Source: CAZEFK01 sp964511405
Lineage (GTDB): Bacteria; Pseudomonadota; Alphaproteobacteria; Elsterales; Elsteraceae
Length of the DNA: 5,523 bases
Reading direction: 5' to 3'
Assembly (NCBI GenBank): GCA_964511405.1
Contig: CAZEFK010000319.1
Location: 1-5,523, forward strand
In this document: positions 1 through 5,523 of the stretch, piece by piece
Layout: every line of letters begins with the position of its first letter
How positions within the stretch are numbered: position 1 is the first letter of the stretch
Translations under genes and position numbers: made by a program
The notes under the pieces: generated by a model
What the model was told of the DNA's origin: nothing
The model's input: only the letters and a program-made list of their open reading frames with translations
Database searches by the model: none

Positions 1-30
1 TAATTGCCACGTTTGAGCCTCAGCAAAAGA

Positions 31-144
31 CGAAAGTGCACTGTCACCGTAACTCGTAACTTTGTCGAAAGTGCACTGTCACCGTAACTTGTTGTCACCG
101 TAACTTGTAACTTCCTGTCACCGTAACTTCGTCACCGTAACTTC
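31..144. repeat. Short direct-repeat array, core GTCACCGTAACTT
   Basis: Five head-to-tail copies of a 13-base core lie at 43-55 (last base C instead of T), 78-90, 94-106, 117-129 and 131-143. Two partial copies (GTAACTT) lie at 56-62 and 107-113. Two copies are extended leftwards by the same 12 bases, CGAAAGTGCACT (31-42 and 66-77), which contain the perfect 8-base palindrome AGTGCACT. A higher-order 23-base block, a core plus its partial copy, occurs at 43-65 and again at 94-116 with three mismatches. Spacers vary, unlike CRISPR. The array is clearly richer in A/T than the adjoining operon and no coding frame is supported across it. On the minus strand the core reads AAGTTACGGTGAC. It could be REP-like or transposon-associated DNA, or a binding-site array; the sequence alone does not decide. 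The repeat structure is certain, its function unknown. Confidence 0.9.
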
Positions 145-148
145 GGAT

Positions 149-163
149 GATGCGGTGCGCATC
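149..163. repeat. Small perfect inverted repeat
   Basis: GATGCG (149-154) and CGCATC (158-163) are a perfect 6-bp inverted repeat around a 3-base spacer. It sits between the repeat array and the pxpC stop codon. No T-run follows on either strand, so it is not a standard intrinsic terminator. A stem this short can arise by chance in GC-rich DNA. The surrounding bases 145-194 hold no gene that I can recognise. Confidence 0.35.
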
Positions 164-181
164 GGCGATAGGGTCGATGCC

Positions 182-204
182 AAACGGCGATCCCTCAATC
201 GCCG
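182..204 (-). terminator. Possible weak terminator hairpin over the pxpC stop codon
   Basis: Read on the minus strand, CGGCGAT (204-198), a 6-base loop TGAGGG (197-192) and ATCGCCG (191-185) form a perfect 7-bp stem, followed by TTT (184-182). The pxpC stop codon TGA (197-195) opens the loop. The placement at the operon's 3' end fits a transcription end or an RNA-stabilising hairpin. The T-run is only three bases, so efficient intrinsic termination is doubtful and Rho-dependent termination is equally possible. Confidence 0.35.
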
Positions 205-1205
205 CTGACCACCCCATCGACCAGGTTGAGCCCCAGGAGATAGTCGGAGGAAAAGTCGGTCCGCACCAAGGTCCGCCCGGGCACGCCGGCGGCCAGGGCG
301 TCGTGCTCGGCGCGGCGGGCGGCGACCGCTTGCGCGTGGGTCACCGCCTGAAAGCGCAGCTCGGCGCCGGGCCGGAGCTGGGCCAGGCGGCCGAGGTCGG
401 CGCCGATCACCGCCGCGATCTTGGGATAGCCGCCGGTCGGCTGGCGGTCGGCCATCAGCACGATCGGCTGGCCGTCGCCGGGCACCTGGATGGCGCCCAT
501 GGCGATGCCGTCGGAGACGATGTTGAAGCCCTTGGCGTGGCCCAGGCGCGGGCCCGACAGCAGGTAGGCCATGCGGTCGCTGCGCCCGGACACGGTCCAC
601 GGGCCGGCCAGGAAGGCGGCCATGTGGTCGGGCCCGAAATAGTCGTCCTGGGGGCCGGGCAGCACCCGGATCACGGCGCCGGGGCGGTCGAGCCACGGCG
701 CCTCCAGCGCCTCGACCGGTCCGCCGGCCGCCCTGAGGTCGGCCAGCGGCAGCGCGTCGCCGGCGGCGAGGCCGCGGCCCAGGCCGCCCATGCCGGAGCG
801 GGTGTGGGTGGCGAGCGAGCCCAGGACAGCGGGCAGCTGCAGGCGCGCCGCCATCGCGACATAGCACCAGGCCCCGGCCGCGCCGGCGCGGATCCGCAGC
901 AGGGCGCCGGGCTCCAGGGTCAGCCGCGCCGCCGGCGGCAGCGGCCGGCCGTCGAGCGAGAGGTCGAAGACGCCGCCGGCCACGGCCAGGCGCACCGGCC
1001 CGCCGTCGACCGCCAGCTCCAGCCCGCCCAGCGACACCTCAAGCGCGGCCCAGCCCTCGGGATTGCCCAGCGCCCGGTTGGCGGTGGCGAACGCCAGCGG
1101 GTCCATCGGCCCGGCGGCGGTGACGCCGAAGCGCAGCCAGCCCGGCCGGCCGCCGTCCTGGACGGTCACGCCCGGGCCGGCGGCGCGCACCAGCAATTGG
1201 GTCAT
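195..1205 (-). CDS. pxpC: 5-oxoprolinase subunit PxpC (KipA / AHS2 / biotin-dependent carboxyltransferase-like family)
   Basis: This 336-residue protein is the third subunit of the PxpABC 5-oxoprolinase, which hydrolyses L-5-oxoproline to L-glutamate with ATP in the cytoplasm. Family landmarks are in the right order: QDGGRPGW near residues 16-23, AGPMDPLAFATANRALGN (31-48), GPQDDYF (184-190), SDRMAYLLSGP (209-219), GAIQVPGDGQPIVL (237-250) and ADRQPTGGYPKIA (252-264). A C-terminal tail with FSSDYLLGLNLVDGVV (318-333) follows; I recall similar tails in some relatives. There is no signal peptide or membrane segment, and the length is normal for the family. The ATG overlaps the pxpB stop as ATGA and the Shine-Dalgarno is weak, so translation probably depends on ribosomes finishing pxpB. 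Homologous domains occur in urea amidolyase and in Bacillus Kip sporulation regulators, but the adjacent pxpA favours 5-oxoprolinase. It is the last gene of the unit. Confidence 0.93.
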   Translation of the reverse strand: MTQLLVRAAGPGVTVQDGGRPGWLRFGVTAAGPMDPLAFATANRALGNPEGWAALEVSLGGLELAVDGGPVRLAVAGGVFDLSLDGRPLPPAARLTLEPGALLRIRAGAAGAWCYVAMAARLQLPAVLGSLATHTRSGMGGLGRGLAAGDALPLADLRAAGGPVEALEAPWLDRPGAVIRVLPGPQDDYFGPDHMAAFLAGPWTVSGRSDRMAYLLSGPRLGHAKGFNIVSDGIAMGAIQVPGDGQPIVLMADRQPTGGYPKIAAVIGADLGRLAQLRPGAELRFQAVTHAQAVAARRAEHDALAAGVPGRTLVRTDFSSDYLLGLNLVDGVVSGD

Positions 1206-1948
1206 GCCGGCTGCTCGCGTCGCGCGAGCGGTTGCTCGCGCCGCGCGACCCGCTCGCCCGCCGCCACCCGCGCCTCGAGGCCGGCGAACTCGGCGCGGCC
1301 GACCGGCTCGAAGCGGACCAGGTCGCCGATCGCGGCGAAGGTCGGCGGCTCACGGCCGACGTCGAACATGCGCTCGGGCGTGCGCCCGGCGACGTACCAG
1401 CCGGTCGGCATCGACACCGTCGAGATCAGGCTGAGGCCGCCGCCCAGCATGATCGCTCCAGGCGGATGCGGCGGGCGCGGGCTCGGCCGGCGCGAGACCT
1501 TCAGCGCTTCGGGCACGCCGCCCAGATAGCAGAAGCCTGGCGCGAAGCCGTACATGTAGATGCGGTAGGCGGTGCCGGCATGGGTCGCGACCACCTGCTC
1601 CGCGGTCAAGCCGGTGATCTCGGCGATCGCATCGAGGTCCTCGGCATGGGCCCGGTCGTAGCAGCAGGGCAGCACCCACAGGCTGTCCACCTGGTGCTTC
1701 GGCACGGCGCCCGCGGTGGCCGCTCGCACGGCAACGACCAGGTCGGCGCGCGCCAGCACCAGCGGATCGTAGTGGACCATCAGCGAGCGGTAGGTCGGCA
1801 CGGTCTCGCGCAGCCCCGCGGGCGGCCGCGCCGCCAGCGCGGCCTCCAGGGCCAGGACCCGGTCATGCAGGGCGGGATCGACCGTGTCGCCGAACTCGAC
1901 GACCAGCGCGGCCTCGCCGGCGTCGAGGCAGCGCGGTTCGGCGCTCAT
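1202..1948 (-). CDS. pxpB: 5-oxoprolinase subunit PxpB (KipI / AHS1 family)
   Basis: This 248-residue cytoplasmic protein is the PxpB subunit, the partner of PxpC in ATP-dependent 5-oxoproline hydrolysis. Recognisable parts are the N-terminal GEAALVVEFGD (11-21), LPCCYD (93-98), the family hallmark YGFAPGFCYLGG (133-144) and PTGWYVAGRTPERMFD (181-196), followed by GDLVRF (208-213). The usual PAGSVGIGG.QTG.YP stretch is replaced by PPGAIMLGGGLSLISTVSMP (162-181), a variant discussed in the findings. ATG at 1948 is chosen because the family N-terminus begins there. It lies 8 bases after the pxpA stop with no clear Shine-Dalgarno, suggesting coupling to pxpA. The C-terminus ends in a duplicated heptad, ARREQPL-ARREQPA (235-248), encoded by a 21-bp tandem repeat and probably not essential. 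The stop overlaps the pxpC start by 4 bp. Confidence 0.92.
   Translation of the reverse strand: MSAEPRCLDAGEAALVVEFGDTVDPALHDRVLALEAALAARPPAGLRETVPTYRSLMVHYDPLVLARADLVVAVRAATAGAVPKHQVDSLWVLPCCYDRAHAEDLDAIAEITGLTAEQVVATHAGTAYRIYMYGFAPGFCYLGGVPEALKVSRRPSPRPPHPPGAIMLGGGLSLISTVSMPTGWYVAGRTPERMFDVGREPPTFAAIGDLVRFEPVGRAEFAGLEARVAAGERVARREQPLARREQPA
1210..1251 (-). repeat. 21-bp tandem duplication with overlapping hairpins at the pxpB/pxpC junction
   Basis: Two adjacent 21-base units, 1210-1230 and 1231-1251, match at 17 of 21 positions. They encode the heptads ARREQPA and ARREQPL at the end of PxpB. CGCGAGC (1223-1229) can pair perfectly either with GCTCGCG at 1213-1219 (3-base loop) or with GCTCGCG at 1234-1240 (4-base loop), so the two 7-bp stems are mutually exclusive. 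The nearer stem ends 7 bases upstream of the pxpC ATG and covers the region where a ribosome-binding site would sit. The repeat and pairings are seen directly; any regulatory effect is inferred. Confidence 0.75.
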
Positions 1949-1956
1949 GGGTGTCG

Positions 1957-2724
1957 TCAGGCGGCCGGCGCGAAGGCCGCGATGGTGACGCCGGCATCGG
2001 TCAGGCGCTGGCGCACCCGCTCGGCCGTGGCCACCGCATGAGGGCTGTCGCCGTGGACGCAGATCGACCCGATCGGGGTCTTCAGGCGGGCGCCGCTCAG
2101 CGTGATGATGGATCCCGACTCGACCATCGCCACGACCCGCTCCGCCGCCGCCTCGGCGTCGGTGATCAGCGCGCCGGGCTGGCTGCGCGGCACCAGATGG
2201 CCGTCCTCGGTATAGCCGCGGTCGGCGAAGATCTCGGCCACGGTGCGCAGCCCGACGGCCTCGCCGGCCTTGATCTGCTCGCTGAGCCCGATGGTCAGCA
2301 GGGTCAGCGCCGGGTCGACGGCCTTGACCGCCCGCGCCACGGCGTCGGCCACCGAGCGGTCGGTCTCGGCGATGTTGCCCAGCGCGCCGTGGGTCTTGAC
2401 GTAGGTGATGCGGTGGCCGGCATAGGTGGCGAGCGCCTGGGCGGCCCCGACCTGATAGGCGATCAGCCGCTCGATCTCGCCGGGGGTGTAGGGGATGCGG
2501 CGGCGCCCGAAGCCCCACAGGTCGGGGAAACCGGGATGGGCGCCGACCGCGACGCCGCGCTGGCGGGCGGTCGCGAAGGTCCGGGCCATGATCTCGGGAT
2601 CGCCGGCATGGAAGCCGCACGCGACGTTGGCGGAGCTGACGATCGCCAGGATCGCGTCGTCGTCGCCGCAGCGATAGCTGCCGAAGCCTTCGCCCAGGTC
2701 GGAATTCAGGTCCACGGTGGTCAT
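1957..2724 (-). CDS. pxpA: 5-oxoprolinase subunit PxpA (LamB/YcsF family)
   Basis: This 255-residue cytoplasmic protein is PxpA, the LamB/YcsF-family subunit that with PxpB and PxpC forms the prokaryotic 5-oxoprolinase (5-oxo-L-proline + ATP + 2 H2O to L-glutamate + ADP + Pi). Conserved blocks run the full length: DLNSDLGEGFG (5-15), SSANVACGFHAGDPEI (30-45), GAHPGFPDLWGFGRR (61-75), VKTHGALGN (109-117), FADRGYTEDGHLVPRSQPGA (166-185) and ICVHGDSPHAV (221-231). They align well with E. coli PxpA as I remember it, including the acidic DLG.G start and the conserved histidines. The usual VKPHG.LYN block reads VKTHGALGN here, a mild departure. The ATG at 2724 follows a GAGGA Shine-Dalgarno 4 bases away, 13 bases after the livF stop. 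This strong ribosome site starts the enzyme half of the operon. The name is shared with phage receptor LamB, which is unrelated. Confidence 0.96.
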   Translation of the reverse strand: MTTVDLNSDLGEGFGSYRCGDDDAILAIVSSANVACGFHAGDPEIMARTFATARQRGVAVGAHPGFPDLWGFGRRRIPYTPGEIERLIAYQVGAAQALATYAGHRITYVKTHGALGNIAETDRSVADAVARAVKAVDPALTLLTIGLSEQIKAGEAVGLRTVAEIFADRGYTEDGHLVPRSQPGALITDAEAAAERVVAMVESGSIITLSGARLKTPIGSICVHGDSPHAVATAERVRQRLTDAGVTIAAFAPAA

Positions 2725-2728
2725 CGGA

Positions 2729-2733
2729 TCCTC
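2729..2733 (-). promoter_or_regulatory. Ribosome binding site of pxpA
   Basis: GAGGA on the minus strand, 4 bases before the pxpA ATG and inside the 13-bp livF/pxpA gap, fixes that start. It is the clearest Shine-Dalgarno in the window. pxpB and pxpC lack a comparable one. Confidence 0.75.
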
Positions 2734-2737
2734 GTCG

Positions 2738-3425
<688 letters not shown>

Positions 3426-3442
<17 letters not shown>

Positions 3443-4163
3443 GATGGCGCTCGCCCAGATAGGCCTCGATGACGCGCGGGTCGCGGACCACCGCCTGCGG
3501 CGGCCCCTCGGCCAGCAGCTGGCCCAGATGCAGCACGACGGCGCGGTCGACCAGCGGCATCACGATCTCCATCACATGCTCGACCATGACCACCGTGACG
3601 CCGCGGTCGCGGATGCGCCGGACCAGCTCGACCCCGGCCTTGGCCTCGGCCGGGGTCAGGCCGGTCATGACCTCGTCCAGGAGCAGCATGCGCGGCTGAG
3701 TTGCCAGCGCCCGCGCCACTTCCAGCCGGCGCTTCTCGGGCGGCGTCAGCTGCGCCGCCGGCGCCGCGGCGCGGTCGGCGAGGCCGGTGAAGGCCAGCAC
3801 CTCCAGGGCGACGCGGCGGGCCGCGCGCGGGCCCGGGGCGCGAACCAGGGCCCCGACCACGACATTGTCCAGCACCGACATCGAGTCGAAGCTCTTGACC
3901 ACCTGGAAGGTGCGGGCGATGCCGCGGCGGCAGCGCTCGGGCGCGGCCAGGGCCGTCACGTCCTCGCCGGCGAAGCGGATGGTGCCGGCGGTCGGCGGGA
4001 AGGCGCCGGCGATCAGGTTGAACAGGGTCGACTTGCCGGCGCCGTTGGGGCCGATCAGCCCGACCACCTCGCCCTCGGCCACCGTCAACGTCACGTCGTT
4101 GTTGGCGACTAGCCCGCCGAAGCGCCGGGTGATGCCGGCCAGTTCCAGGAGCGGCGCGGTCAT
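3426..4163 (-). CDS. livG: Branched-chain amino acid-type ABC transporter ATP-binding protein LivG
   Basis: This 245-residue ATPase is the LivG partner of LivF. It has Walker A GPNGAGKST (38-46), a Q-loop TFQ with Gln87, Walker B MLLLDE (159-164, catalytic Glu164), an H-loop EHVMEIVM (195-202, His196) and the LivG-type ending VIEAYLGE. The signature motif is degenerate: QLTPPEKRRLEVARAL (138-153) stands where LSYGQQRR-type sequence is usual, so the Ser and Gly that contact ATP are missing. I recall a LivG subgroup with LT.-type signatures and the same DEVM.GLTP Walker B/D-loop, so this looks like a lineage trait rather than decay. The frame stays open further upstream, but ATG at 4163 is chosen because it gives the family N-terminus, overlaps the livM stop as ATGA and follows GGGGGTGG by 4 bases. 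Confidence 0.94.
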
Positions 4164-5152
4164 CGCGCCACCCCCGGCCGGCGCGCCCGGACCAACCCGA
4201 TCAGGCCGTCGGGACGGGCGAGCGCGATGATCATGACCAGGCCGCCATAGGTGATGAGCTCGACGCCGCGGCCCGACCCGACCAGGTAGGAGCTGTAGGA
4301 CCGGGTCAGCTCGTCCAGCGGGACCAGGATGGCCGCCCCCAGCATCGGTCCCCACAGCGTGCCGATGCCGCCCAGCACCGCCGGCAGCGCCATCAGCAGC
4401 GAGAAGCGGAAGGCCATCACCGCATCGGGGTCGATATGCTGCAGGAACAGGGCATAGAAGCCGCCGCCGACCGCGGTGAAGAAGGCCGAGATCGCGGCCG
4501 CCGCCAGCTTCGAGCGCAGCACCGAGACGCCCAGGCTCTCGGCCGCCTCGGGATTGTCCTTGACCGCCCGCCACCAGTAGCCCCAGGTCGAATCCTCCAT
4601 GATCCACGCGGCGGCCCAGGTCGCGGCCGCCAGGCCCAGCGCCACCAGGATGTAGGGGACCTTGTCGCGGCCGAAGCTCAGCAGCCACCAGCTGTCGGGC
4701 ACGAAGGGCAGCTCGAAGCCCATCGCGGCGCCGGCCCAGTCCCAGTTGAGCACCGCCAGCAGACCCATCTCGGCGATGACGATGGTCGCGATCGAGAAGT
4801 AATGGCCACGCATGCGGAAGCAGGGCCAGCCGATCGCCAGCGCCACCACCGCCGCCACGCCGCCGCCCGCCACCATGCCCAGCCACGGCAACAGGTCGGC
4901 CTTCATGTACAGGAGCACCGTGGCATAGGCCCCGATCCCGAAATACAGGGCATAACCCAGCGAGATCTGGCCGCAATAGCCGCCCAGCAGGTTCCAGCTC
5001 TGCGACAGGGCGGTGTACAGCAGAACCAGGATCAGGATGTTCTGGTAATAGACGTTGGTCATGACCTGCGGCAGCAGCGCCACCGCCGCCACGATCACCG
5101 CCGCCGTCACCAGCTCGCGCCGACGCCGGCGCTGCACGTCGCCGCCGCTCAT
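4160..5152 (-). CDS. livM: Branched-chain amino acid-type ABC transporter permease LivM
   Basis: This 330-residue inner-membrane permease of a HAAT importer forms the translocation path with LivH. After a basic cytoplasmic N-terminus (RRRRRE, 8-13) there are multiple hydrophobic segments, roughly eight or nine by eye. Family landmarks are SWNLLGGYCGQISLGYALYF (52-71), RMRGHYFSIATIVIAEMG (113-130), the EAA-like ATPase-docking loop WRAVKDNPEAAESLGVSV (194-211) and ALPAVLGGIGTLWGPMLGA (255-273). The C-terminus ARPDGLIGLV followed by basic residues is typical. The ATG overlaps the livH stop as ATGA and the livM stop overlaps livG the same way. The loop between residues about 133 and 165 is rich in Trp (NWDW, SWW) and probably faces the periplasm, though I cannot assign topology firmly. 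Length is usual for LivM. Confidence 0.95.
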   Translation of the reverse strand: MSGGDVQRRRRRELVTAAVIVAAVALLPQVMTNVYYQNILILVLLYTALSQSWNLLGGYCGQISLGYALYFGIGAYATVLLYMKADLLPWLGMVAGGGVAAVVALAIGWPCFRMRGHYFSIATIVIAEMGLLAVLNWDWAGAAMGFELPFVPDSWWLLSFGRDKVPYILVALGLAAATWAAAWIMEDSTWGYWWRAVKDNPEAAESLGVSVLRSKLAAAAISAFFTAVGGGFYALFLQHIDPDAVMAFRFSLLMALPAVLGGIGTLWGPMLGAAILVPLDELTRSYSSYLVGSGRGVELITYGGLVMIIALARPDGLIGLVRARRPGVAR

Positions 5153-5523
5153 AGCGACCCGAACAGGCCGCGCGGCCGGAAGAACACCACCGCCAGGTAG
5201 ACCGCGTAGATCGCCATGCTCTTCATGGCCGGCTCCATGACCAGGGCGGCGCCGGCCTCGACCAGCCCGACCACGACGCCGGCGGCCAGCGCCCCGAACA
5301 CGCTGCCGAACCCGCCCAGCGCCACGGTGACATAGGCGATCAGCGCGAAGGGCGCGCCGACGTCGGGATAGATGTAGAAGAAGGTGGCCATGATCGCGCC
5401 GGCCATGCCGACCAGCGCCCCGCCCAGCCCCCAGCCGAGCGCGAACACCCGGTTCCGGTCGATGCCGACCAGGGCCACCGCGCCGGCGTCCTCGCGCGTC
5501 GCCTCCAGCGCCCGGCCGAAGTC
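5149..5523 (-). CDS. livH: Branched-chain amino acid-type ABC transporter permease LivH (partial, N-terminus outside window)
   Basis: These are the C-terminal 124 residues of the LivH permease, partner of LivM; the frame is open to the right edge, so the gene begins beyond 5523. The first visible residues, DFGRALEATREDAGAVALVG, are the EAA-like loop that docks the ATPases, followed by IDRNRVFALGWGLGGALVGM, YVTVALGGFGSVFGALAAG and the terminal FFRPRGLFG typical of LivH. A GTG at 5478 could start a shorter 109-residue frame, but the family sequence continues upstream of it without a break, so it is an internal valine codon. Several hydrophobic segments are visible. The stop overlaps the livM ATG by 4 bp. 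The binding protein, the rest of livH and the promoter are expected further to the right. Confidence 0.94.
   Translation of the reverse strand, partial: DFGRALEATREDAGAVALVGIDRNRVFALGWGLGGALVGMAGAIMATFFYIYPDVGAPFALIAYVTVALGGFGSVFGALAAGVVVGLVEAGAALVMEPAMKSMAIYAVYLAVVFFRPRGLFGSL

Noticed and set aside
3..59. Possible C-terminal tail of a plus-strand gene entering from the left edge
   Set aside because: The frame is open for only 18 codons from the edge before TAA and shows no recognisable sequence. It runs into the repeat, so a gene cannot be claimed.
31..144. CRISPR array
   Set aside because: Cores are only 13 bases, and the intervals are unequal (1 to 22 bases) and partly made of the repeat itself. 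There are no unique spacers of constant length.
118..867. Minus-strand 249-codon frame overlapping pxpC and running into the repeats
   Set aside because: It is Arg/Pro/Gly-rich and out of frame with pxpC. Its C-terminal SEVTVTKLR is just the repeat array translated.
147..1529. Long plus-strand open frame of 460 codons antisense to pxpB and pxpC
   Set aside because: Its translation is low-complexity (Gly, Ala, Arg, Gln, His-rich) with no recognisable domain. It arises from GC-rich antisense codons opposite two well-supported genes.
5149..5478. livH as a complete 109-residue gene starting at GTG 5478
   Set aside because: The LivH family sequence (FGRALEATRED...) continues in frame up to the window edge, so the GTG is internal and the gene is cut by the edge.

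Overview
The window comes from a very GC-rich bacterial chromosome. GC is roughly 70% by eye in the genes, with strong G/C third-position bias and long antisense shadow frames. Codon use and protein style suggest an alphaproteobacterium, perhaps a Rhodospirillales-like soil or host-associated heterotroph. This placement is an inference; no rRNA or other phylogenetic marker is present.

Almost all of the window (195-5523) is one tightly packed unit on the minus strand, read right to left. First comes the 3' part of livH, cut by the right edge, then livM, livG and livF. These encode the two membrane permeases and two ATPases of a branched-chain-amino-acid-type (HAAT/Liv) ABC importer. They are followed by pxpA, pxpB and pxpC, the three subunits of the prokaryotic ATP-dependent 5-oxoprolinase. 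Gene joints are 4-bp ATGA overlaps (livH/livM, livM/livG, pxpB/pxpC), a 17-bp overlap (livG/livF), and gaps of 13 bp (livF/pxpA) and 8 bp (pxpA/pxpB). This is strong evidence for one polycistronic, translationally coupled operon. Its promoter and its periplasmic binding-protein gene are not in the window and probably lie beyond position 5523.

The simplest joint function is import of L-5-oxoproline (pyroglutamate), or a closely related lactam or amide, through the Liv-type transporter. PxpABC would then hydrolyse it with ATP to L-glutamate. The enzyme assignment is strong. The transporter's substrate is inferred from operon context only.

The left end (1-194) carries no gene that I can support. 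It contains a clearly AT-richer head-to-tail array of a short repeat (core GTCACCGTAACTT, five full copies plus two partial ones, 31-144). This lies immediately downstream of the operon and is preceded, in transcription order, by a weak hairpin over the pxpC stop codon that may act as a terminator. The array is the least explained part of the window. It may be REP-like or mobile-element-associated DNA, or a protein-binding array.
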